45,168 nucleotides of DNA from Oscillospiraceae bacterium (GTDB lineage: Bacteria; Bacillota; Clostridia; Oscillospirales; Oscillospiraceae): assembly GCA_016293865.1 (NCBI GenBank), contig JAEDDG010000013.1:1-45168 (forward strand), read 5' to 3'. Made by a program: the position numbers and the translations under genes. The notes under the pieces are model-generated. The model worked only from the letters and a program-made list of their open reading frames with translations, was not told where the DNA came from and searched no databases. Below, piece after piece: positions 38,997 to 45,168 of this stretch (position 1 is its first letter; the number at the start of each line of letters is the position of its first letter).

Positions 38997-40022
38997 ATGA
39001 AGGAAAAACTTGAGCAGATCAAGGCTGAAGCAATTGCCGCGCTGAACAGCGTCGACCTGCCGGCAGACCTGGAGAACGTCAGAGTTCGTTTCCTGGGCAA
39101 AAAAGGCGAGATGACGGCCATTCTCAAGCAGATGGGTTCTCTCTCCCCGCAGGAGCGTCCGGTTATCGGCCAGCTGGCAAATCAGATCAGAAGCGAAATT
39201 GAAAAGCAGATTTCCGATACGGCTGCGCGTCTGGAAGAGAAGCATCTGGAAGAGCGCATGAAAAAGGAAAAGCTGGATGTGACCATCCCCGGTACGCCGG
39301 TGGCATTCGGCCATAAGCATCCCATGAGCATTCTGCTGGACGAGGCAAAGGATTTTTTCATCGGAATGGGCTTTACCATTGCGGAAGGTCCGGAGGTGGA
39401 GCTGTCCGTCTATGATTTTGACAAGCTGAATATCCCCGAAGGCCATACTGTGCGTGAGTGGCAGGATACTTTTTATATTACCGAGGATGAAAAAATTCAT
39501 CTGCGCTGCCAGACAAGTCCGGTGCAGGTGCGCGTGATGGAAAAGCAGAAGCCGCCCATCCGTATCATTTCTCCGGGCCGCGTTTACCGCAAGGACGAGG
39601 TGGACGCCACCCATTCCCCCATGTTCCACCAGATTGAAGGTCTTGTGGTGGACAAGGGCATTACCATGGGCGACCTGAAGGGAACCATCAATGCACTGAT
39701 CCGGTATATTTACGGTGAAAATTCCGTGACCCGTTTCCGTCCCCATCACTTCCCGTTTACGGAGCCCAGCTGTGAAGTTGACGTACAGTGCCATGTCTGC
39801 GGCGGCAAAGGCTGCCGTGTGTGCAAGGGCGAGGGCTGGATTGAGGTCCTGGGCGCCGGAATGGTGCATCCGCGCGTGCTGGCCGGCTGCGGGATAGATC
39901 CCAATGAATATTCCGGCTTTGCGTTCGGCATCGGCGCCGAGCGCCTGACCATGCGCCGGTTCGGGATTACCGATATGCGGCTGATCTTCGAAAACGACAT
40001 GCGCTTTTTGCAGCAGTTTTAA
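38997..40022 (+). CDS. pheS: Phenylalanine-tRNA ligase alpha subunit
   Basis: A 341-residue class II synthetase subunit that activates Phe and charges tRNA-Phe as an alpha2beta2 complex. N-terminal coiled coil (1-85), motif 1 near 120-140 (GMGFTIAEGPEVE), motif 2 at 189-215 (RIISPGRVYRKDEVDATHSP), Phe-binding FRPHHFPFTEPS (247-258) and motif 3 GIGAERLTMRRFGI (311-324). Cys265, 268, 273 and 276 form the bacterial CxxC...CxxC insertion. The length is normal. It is directly followed by pheT and controlled by the T-box upstream. Confidence 0.98.
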   Translation: MKEKLEQIKAEAIAALNSVDLPADLENVRVRFLGKKGEMTAILKQMGSLSPQERPVIGQLANQIRSEIEKQISDTAARLEEKHLEERMKKEKLDVTIPGTPVAFGHKHPMSILLDEAKDFFIGMGFTIAEGPEVELSVYDFDKLNIPEGHTVREWQDTFYITEDEKIHLRCQTSPVQVRVMEKQKPPIRIISPGRVYRKDEVDATHSPMFHQIEGLVVDKGITMGDLKGTINALIRYIYGENSVTRFRPHHFPFTEPSCEVDVQCHVCGGKGCRVCKGEGWIEVLGAGMVHPRVLAGCGIDPNEYSGFAFGIGAERLTMRRFGITDMRLIFENDMRFLQQF

Positions 40023-40037
40023 GGGAGGAGACAGAAT

Positions 40038-42413
40038 ATGAATCTTTCAAGAAAATGGCTGTCTGAATTTGTGGATGTAACTGTGTCCTCAAAGGAATAT
40101 GACGATGCGATGACCGATTCCGGCTCCAAGGTGGAAACCACCTATGAGCCGTCTCAGGAAATACAGAATGTGGTTGTGGGCAAGGTTCTGGAGACCGAGC
40201 GGCATCCGGATTCCGACCATCTCTGGATCTGCCAGATTGATATCGGGGAAGCGGAGCCTGTTCAGATCGTGACCGGCGCGCAGAACGTCCGCGTGGGCGA
40301 TCTTGTCCCGGTGGCCAAGCACAAGAGCCTTCTGCCCGGCGGCATTAAAATTGAAAAGGGCAAACTGCGCGGCGTAAAATCAAACGGCATGATGTGCTCC
40401 ATCAAGGAGCTGGGCCTGGATCTGCATGACGTTCCCTATGCCATTGAGGACGGAATCTGGATCCTGCAGGAGCCTGACGCTGTTCCCGGCGCAGATATCC
40501 GCCCGATTATCGGCGCGGATGACAGCATTGTGGAATTTGAAATCACCAACAACCGGCCGGACTGCCTGTCTGTGATCGGGCTTGCGCGCGAGACCGCGGC
40601 GACCTTCGGCCGGGAGCTGAAGCTGCACGAGCCGGCAGTCAAAGGCGGCAGCGGAGATATCCATACGCATCTGTCCGTTGAAATTGCCAACCCGGAGCTC
40701 TGCCCGCGCTATACGGCAAAAATGGTGAAGAATATTAAAATTGAGCCTTCGCCCCGCTGGATGCGCCAGCGCCTGCGCGCGATGGGTGTGCGCCCCATCA
40801 ACAACATCGTGGACATCACAAACTATGTGATGCTGGAGTACGGCCAGCCGATGCACGCCTTTGACTATTCCTGCCTGGACGGCGGAAAAATTGTGGTGCG
40901 TACCGCCAGAGATGGAGAAGTCATGGACACGCTGGACGGCACGCCCCGCACGCTGACAAAGGACATGCTGGTTATTGCCGACGCGTGCAAGCCGGTGGGT
41001 CTTGCAGGCGTTATGGGCGGCGCAAATTCAGAAATTACGGAAAAGACGGAATTTGTGGTTTTCGAGTCCGCAAACTTCAACGGCACGTCCATTCGCCGCA
41101 CAGCCACAAAGCTCGGCATGCGCACGGATGCTTCCGGCCGCTTTGAGAAGGGGCTTGATATTGAAAACACCTATGGCGCGGTTATGCGTGCCTGTGAGCT
41201 GGTGGAGCTTCTGGGTGCCGGCGAAGTGCTGGATGGCTGCATTGATATTTATCCCAACAAGTGGCAGCAGCCGGTGCTGAAGCTGGAGCCGGAGAGAATC
41301 AACGCGCTGCTGGGGGCGAAGATTCCGGAGGATTTCATGGTTCAGACGCTGGAGCGCCTGGGCTTTGTGGTGGACGGCGATCAGATCAAGGTTCCTTCCT
41401 GGCGCGGTGATGTGGAAGGCATGGCGGACATCGCCGAAGAAGTGGGCCGTTTCTACAGTTACAATAAAATTGAGCCCACGCTGTTTGCCGGCGCTGCCCA
41501 GGCCGGCGGCCTGACTGAGCGCCAGCAGCTGGAGCGCTTTGCGGGCGTGACGCTGCGCGGCATGGGCTATTCAGAGATCCTGACATATTCGTTTATCAGT
41601 CCGTCGGCTTACGATAAGCTGCGCATTCCCGCTGACTCGCCCCTGCGCAATGGTCCTGTGATTCTGAACCCGCTGGGAGAGGACACAAGCGTCATGCGTA
41701 CGTCCATGCTGCCGTCCATGCTGGATACTCTGGGACGCAACAAAAGCGTTAAAAATGAAGATGTCAAGCTGTACGAGATTTCAAAAGTCTACCGCAACCA
41801 GGCAGCCGGCGAGCTTCCGGACGAGCGGACGATCATTGCGCTTGGCGCGTATGGCCAGACAGGCTTCTTCGAGCTGAAGGGCGCGGTTGAGGCGCTGCTG
41901 AAAAGCCTGCGCGTGAACGGCGCAGAGTTTACCGCCCAGGAGAATAACCCGTCGTATCATCCCGGCCGCTGTGCGGAGATTACCGTCGGCGGAAAGCCGG
42001 TCGGCGTTCTGGGCCAGATTCACCCGAAGGTGGCCGCTGCCTGGGGGCTTGGCGAAACGTATACTGCAGAACTGGATTTTGCTGATCTGCTGAGCGTGCG
42101 CGCGGCCGAAGGCGTCTATGTGCCGCTGCCCAAATATCCGACGGTTCAGCGCGATCTGGCGGTTGTGTGCGATGAAACCGTGACCATTGCGCAGCTGACC
42201 GGATGCATCCGCAAGGCGGGCGGCGCGCTTTTGAAGGATGTGACCCTGTTCGATATTTACACGGGCTCTCATATTCCGGAAGGAAAGAAGAGCACAGCGT
42301 TTGCGCTGAAGCTGCGGGCAGATGACCGTACGCTGACAGATGCGGACAGCGACGCCGTGATGGCCGCCGTTCTGGCCGCTCTGAAAGACGAACTGGGCGC
42401 AGTCATCCGGTAA
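40038..42413 (+). CDS. pheT: Phenylalanine-tRNA ligase beta subunit
   Basis: A 791-residue beta subunit. An EMAP/OB tRNA-binding domain lies at about 40-150 (VVGKVLETERHPDSDHLWIC), B3/B4 editing domain at 210-390 (MHAFDYSCLDGGKIVVRTAR), B5 DNA-binding-like domain near 400-475, catalytic-like core 485-680 and C-terminal FDX-ACB anticodon-binding domain from about 695 (LPKYPTVQRDLAVVCDETVT). It starts 15 bases after pheS with AAGGGAGGAG before the ATG. The B3/B4 domain would clear Tyr-tRNA-Phe. Confidence 0.98.
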   Translation: MNLSRKWLSEFVDVTVSSKEYDDAMTDSGSKVETTYEPSQEIQNVVVGKVLETERHPDSDHLWICQIDIGEAEPVQIVTGAQNVRVGDLVPVAKHKSLLPGGIKIEKGKLRGVKSNGMMCSIKELGLDLHDVPYAIEDGIWILQEPDAVPGADIRPIIGADDSIVEFEITNNRPDCLSVIGLARETAATFGRELKLHEPAVKGGSGDIHTHLSVEIANPELCPRYTAKMVKNIKIEPSPRWMRQRLRAMGVRPINNIVDITNYVMLEYGQPMHAFDYSCLDGGKIVVRTARDGEVMDTLDGTPRTLTKDMLVIADACKPVGLAGVMGGANSEITEKTEFVVFESANFNGTSIRRTATKLGMRTDASGRFEKGLDIENTYGAVMRACELVELLGAGEVLDGCIDIYPNKWQQPVLKLEPERINALLGAKIPEDFMVQTLERLGFVVDGDQIKVPSWRGDVEGMADIAEEVGRFYSYNKIEPTLFAGAAQAGGLTERQQLERFAGVTLRGMGYSEILTYSFISPSAYDKLRIPADSPLRNGPVILNPLGEDTSVMRTSMLPSMLDTLGRNKSVKNEDVKLYEISKVYRNQAAGELPDERTIIALGAYGQTGFFELKGAVEALLKSLRVNGAEFTAQENNPSYHPGRCAEITVGGKPVGVLGQIHPKVAAAWGLGETYTAELDFADLLSVRAAEGVYVPLPKYPTVQRDLAVVCDETVTIAQLTGCIRKAGGALLKDVTLFDIYTGSHIPEGKKSTAFALKLRADDRTLTDADSDAVMAAVLAALKDELGAVIR

Positions 42414-42430
42414 TAATCCATCCATTTTCA

Positions 42431-42461
42431 AAACCACCCTGCCCATGCGGCAGGGTGGTTT
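42431..42461. terminator. Bidirectional terminator after pheT
   Basis: AAACCACCCTGCC (42431-42443) pairs with GGCAGGGTGGTTT (42449-42461). T-rich sequence follows on the plus strand (TTCTGTTTAA) and TTTTGAAAA on the minus strand, serving pheT and the convergent DUF421 gene. Confidence 0.9.
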
Positions 42462-42466
42462 TCTGT

Positions 42467-43141
42467 TTAATGCATTTGGTAGACCGCCAGATTTTTGCCC
42501 CTGTCGCAGAGAGCGAGAAAAACCTCTCCGGTGGATTTATAGCCCTGCGCCTTCAACTGTGTATTCAGCCAGTTCAGATCTGCGCCCATGCGCTTGAGGT
42601 TGGTATGCAGAATCTGACCGTCCATAATGACTTCAACAAAAAAAGTTTCTTTCGGCGGAGTCAGCTGCATGTCCTCCGGCGTAACAGGACGGCGCGTCGT
42701 GGCCGGTAAGATGGTCATGCGGCCGTTGTACTCAAAAACTGCGGTCTGAATGGCTGCCAGGTCAAAATAGCCTTCCTGGCGGCACATAACCAGAAATTCA
42801 CTGAGGTCTATTTTGCATTTTTTCATATTTTCCCGGTAGAGCTTGCCGTTGTCCATCAGAATTGTCGGTGTGCCGCTGAGGAATTTGCGTGTGCGCGGCC
42901 ATTTGCGGGCGGCGGCATTCAGTCCGAGAGAAAAAATCAGATAGACTGCCATGGCAATCAGCGACTGCCACGGGGCGTCAATATCCGTTGCCAGCTCCGC
43001 CGCAATGGAACCCAGCGTAATACCGGTGATGTAATCAAAAAAATCCAGCTGCGAGATCTGACGCCGTCCCATCAGCTTTGTAATTATAAACAGCGCGCAT
43101 ACAGACAGAATGCTTGTGAGAGTAATTTTCAGAACTTCCAT
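42467..43141 (-). CDS. DUF421-family membrane protein (YetF/YkjA type)
   Basis: A 224-residue protein with three N-terminal helices (6-22, 32-50, 60-78) and a cytosolic C-terminal part. ITKLMGRRQISQLDFFDYIT and GITLGSIAAELATD are the family's conserved helix-loop blocks; PTILMDNGKLYRENMKKCKI and ALCDRGKNLAVYQMH mark the soluble domain. Bacillus relatives such as YetF and YdfS have been linked to spores or membrane proteins, without a defined activity. GGAGG precedes the ATG. Confidence 0.9.
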   Translation of the reverse strand: MEVLKITLTSILSVCALFIITKLMGRRQISQLDFFDYITGITLGSIAAELATDIDAPWQSLIAMAVYLIFSLGLNAAARKWPRTRKFLSGTPTILMDNGKLYRENMKKCKIDLSEFLVMCRQEGYFDLAAIQTAVFEYNGRMTILPATTRRPVTPEDMQLTPPKETFFVEVIMDGQILHTNLKRMGADLNWLNTQLKAQGYKSTGEVFLALCDRGKNLAVYQMH

Positions 43142-43206
43142 GCGTCCCTCCAGGTTTTTTTATAGTATTTTACAAACCGGACAAAATATGACGCATGGGA
43201 AAAAGA

Positions 43207-43244
43207 AACAGGGAGGCAGCGGAATATACCGCTGTCTCCCTGTT
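43207..43244 (-). terminator. Terminator of the DUF624 gene
   Basis: AACAGGGAGGCAGCGG (43207-43222) pairs with CCGCTGTCTCCCTGTT (43229-43244, one wobble) and on the minus strand is followed by TCTTTTTCCC. Confidence 0.88.
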
Positions 43245-43259
43245 CGGTGTGATGTTCAA

Positions 43260-44015
43260 TTACGTTTCGGGCAGATCGTCATCTGCACAGGATACGTCGT
43301 CAAAGCCGTCTTCGTCTTTGCCGTCCGCTTCATCCTCGTCCTCTTCATCTTCGGTTCCGTTACTTTTTAAAATACGTTCGTTGATGGTATCGTTGCCCAT
43401 CACGCAGATGGCCAGATACATGAAAGAGAACGCGCCCAAAAGCAGAAGAATCAGTGAATAGGGGTACAGATAAACGGCCAGAAAACTGAAAACTGCGCCC
43501 ATCACAAGCATGATGCAACTGCGTTTCCATTCAAGCGGGACAAGAAACACAGCGTTTTTCAGCGCCTGCCAGACGGATAAATCCAGCTTGACAATCATCG
43601 GGAACCAGTAGCAGGTGACGACAAAAAGCAGCGAGCTGATCGCAACTGAGATAAACGAAGCCGCGTTTTCATAGCCCATCAGAATGGGAATATAGCCGAT
43701 CAGGTTGGGGACCAGCATCAGAAGGAACCAGATCAGCATTCTTTGCGGGAAGTCTGTCTTGAACTCGCTCCAGAAATCATTCCACATGAAGGTATTTCCT
43801 TCGCGTACCAGGCTCATGAGAACTGCCGACATGCCTGCAATGGCTGCGGGAATTGTGAAAACCGGAATACAGAACACAATAAACAGCAGATTCAGCTTGA
43901 TCAGCCGGAAAAAGTGGTTTTGAACGATAAACTTATACCGCGGCCATCCTTTTGAAGGTGGCGGTTCATGTACGCCGGGGGATGATTTATATCCGGAAAA
44001 ACCGAGCATGCCCAT
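43260..44015 (-). CDS. DUF624 (YesL-like) membrane protein
   Basis: A 251-residue protein with about five membrane helices (34-62, 92-115, 118-145, 165-185, 188-205). FFRLIKLNLLFIVFCIPVFT followed by TIPAAIAGMSAVLMSLVREG is the DUF624/YesL signature. The C-terminal tail (EDEEDEDEADGKDEDGFDDV) is strongly acidic, which is unusual for the family. Such genes often accompany sugar ABC transporters or glycosidases; here the neighbour upstream, whose stop lies two bases away, is a sialidase-like protein. Confidence 0.9.
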   Translation of the reverse strand: MGMLGFSGYKSSPGVHEPPPSKGWPRYKFIVQNHFFRLIKLNLLFIVFCIPVFTIPAAIAGMSAVLMSLVREGNTFMWNDFWSEFKTDFPQRMLIWFLLMLVPNLIGYIPILMGYENAASFISVAISSLLFVVTCYWFPMIVKLDLSVWQALKNAVFLVPLEWKRSCIMLVMGAVFSFLAVYLYPYSLILLLLGAFSFMYLAICVMGNDTINERILKSNGTEDEEDEDEADGKDEDGFDDVSCADDDLPET

Positions 44016-44017
44016 AG

Positions 44018-45115
44018 TTACACCAGACCTATCTTGCGGATTGTGGAACTGGCCAGACAGTCGCCGCCGCCGGCAAAGGAGCCGCCGCAGTAGCCGGTCA
44101 GTACGCTGTTGTCATCTGTAAAGAAAATGGAGGGATAGCAGAAGCCGCAGTCAGGATCGTCCTCGAAAACGACAGGTTCCGACCAGGTCATTCCATCATC
44201 TTTGCTGAAGGCGTAGACAAAGGGTGTCCGGCCGGAGTAATAGCCGGGATGCTGCCAGCGGCCGTTATAGCTGGGAATCGGGTTCCAGATGGCCATCAGC
44301 GAATTGTCGGCCGGGTTGCGTTTGATCTGCATGGGAGAGCAGGGCGAAGTGAAGCGGGAGGGCTGCACCTGTGTCCAGTGCTCGCCGTCATCCATGGAGA
44401 AGCACTCATACTGATATCCGTGATCGGTTCTGGCCCAGGCCCAGAGCACGCCGTTTTGAAGCTGCAGTACGCCGGGCTCCTGCAGGCCGTTTTTGGAGAC
44501 AAACGGCGGATGAACGGTATCCGGGGCCTCATGCCAGGTCTCGCCGTCGTCATCCGACAGTACAAAGCACAAAACACCGCAGGAATCGAAGTAGAGACGT
44601 TTTTTATCCTCCCAATCGTAGCCGCCGCGGTGGAACGCCGTCGGCATGACGAGACGGCCACTTTTCAGCCGGATAACACGGTCGTTGTTCAGCACGTAAT
44701 AGCCGGGACGGTCACTCAGTGAGCAGAGTGTGGTTTTGTAAAAGCTTTTGCACTCATCGTTGGAGCGTGCCAGATAGCGCAGGCCTTCGCTGGGCTTGTG
44801 CCGTGCGCCGAAGAACAGACCCACATCGCCGTTCTGCATACGCATCAGCGATACGCTCATGATGTTGTGCGTATTGAAGTCTGCGGCACGCAGGAGCGTA
44901 ACCGGTTCAGACCAGGTTTCGCCTTCGTCTTTGGACCAGAGTCCGACAATGTCGCTGGGGGCGCCATCGTCATCCGAGCCGGTAAAACGGCTGTAAGCGT
45001 AGAGAATGCTGCCGTCGTTCATGCGCAGGAACGCGCCCTCACTGTGGCGGGTATAGGTTTTGTCTGCCGTCAGCTGAAGAACAGCCCGGCCGGTGTTTGC
45101 CGTCATTTCGGTCAT
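44018..45115 (-). CDS. Sialidase-like beta-propeller glycoside hydrolase (BNR/Asp-box)
   Basis: A 365-residue six-bladed propeller candidate with no signal peptide. Four Asp-boxes are visible: SKDEGETW (61-68), SDDDGETW (187-194), SMDDGEHW (240-247) and SKDDGMTW (304-311). QEPGVLQL with Glu213 and WARTD with Arg229 resemble active-site positions in sialidase-family hydrolases. The classical N-terminal FRIP arginine motif is not seen, so it may act on a different acidic or deoxy sugar, and it would work in the cytoplasm on imported substrates. AAGGCGGCG precedes the ATG. A paralogue ends 17 bases upstream. Confidence 0.85.
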   Translation of the reverse strand: MTEMTANTGRAVLQLTADKTYTRHSEGAFLRMNDGSILYAYSRFTGSDDDGAPSDIVGLWSKDEGETWSEPVTLLRAADFNTHNIMSVSLMRMQNGDVGLFFGARHKPSEGLRYLARSNDECKSFYKTTLCSLSDRPGYYVLNNDRVIRLKSGRLVMPTAFHRGGYDWEDKKRLYFDSCGVLCFVLSDDDGETWHEAPDTVHPPFVSKNGLQEPGVLQLQNGVLWAWARTDHGYQYECFSMDDGEHWTQVQPSRFTSPCSPMQIKRNPADNSLMAIWNPIPSYNGRWQHPGYYSGRTPFVYAFSKDDGMTWSEPVVFEDDPDCGFCYPSIFFTDDNSVLTGYCGGSFAGGGDCLASSTIRKIGLV

Positions 45116-45132
45116 CGCCGCCTTTCTGATTG

Positions 45133-45168
45133 TTAAAGCTGAATTTTGCGCACGGTGGAGCTGGCCAG
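45133..45168 (-). CDS. 3' end of a second sialidase-like gene (partial)
   Basis: The last eleven codons before a TAA (45133-45135) read LASSTVRKIQL. This closely matches the C-terminus of the adjacent complete gene, LASSTIRKIGLV, so a tandem paralogue lies beyond the window edge. Confidence 0.75.
   Translation of the reverse strand: MASSTVRKIQL

Overview
The window reads as a chromosomal segment of a low-to-mid GC Gram-positive anaerobe, most likely a gut member of the Clostridia (Oscillospiraceae/Ruminococcaceae-like). Supporting signs are lipobox lipoproteins and SLH anchoring with no outer-membrane genes, a T-box leader on pheST, an IreB homologue, ECF transport, TPP and cobalamin riboswitches with intrinsic-terminator platforms, strong GGAGG ribosome sites and canonical sigma-A promoters. 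The taxonomic call is inference. No tRNA, rRNA, CRISPR array, transposase or prophage was found.

Layout. 1-10.9 kb is a minus-strand accessory block: a truncated GNAT, two lipoproteins (one with an HEMWH zinc-protease motif), a stand-alone GyrI-like protein, an isochorismatase-type hydrolase, two more GNATs, an SDR, several small membrane proteins, a DUF2975 protein and a TetR regulator with its operator. Two genes here look broken: a lipoprotein with a stop codon inside its lipobox and a small exported protein with a frameshift. 11.4-18.4 kb (minus) is a thiamine operon under a TPP riboswitch: thiS-thiF-rhodanese-thiG-thiH-tenI-thiE-thiD-thiC. 18.5-20.6 kb (plus) is a PadR/DUF1700/DUF4097 envelope module. 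20.9-24.4 kb (plus) has an MFS transporter, a maltose-acetyltransferase-like enzyme and a short neutral-ceramidase-like hydrolase.

24.5-30.8 kb (plus) is the most interesting part: a cobalamin riboswitch followed by a secreted alpha/alpha-barrel protein with SLH anchors, a membrane-tethered DUF4430 protein (DUF4430 corresponds to the C-terminal domain of animal transcobalamin and intrinsic factor), an EcfT subunit, and one polypeptide fusing two ECF ATPases to an S component. Together they look like a complete cell-surface corrinoid capture and import system in which the two domains of intrinsic factor are encoded by separate genes.

31-38.6 kb (minus) holds housekeeping and envelope genes: an alpha/beta hydrolase, an SH3-NlpC/P60 endopeptidase, ireB, a MazF/EndoA toxin without an adjacent antitoxin, a YdcC-like lipoprotein, the bifunctional NAD(P)HX repair enzyme and a DUF6106-like membrane protein. 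38.7-42.4 kb (plus) is T-box-pheS-pheT. 42.5-45.2 kb (minus) holds DUF421 and DUF624 membrane proteins, a sialidase-like beta-propeller protein and the last codons of a second, tandem copy of it.
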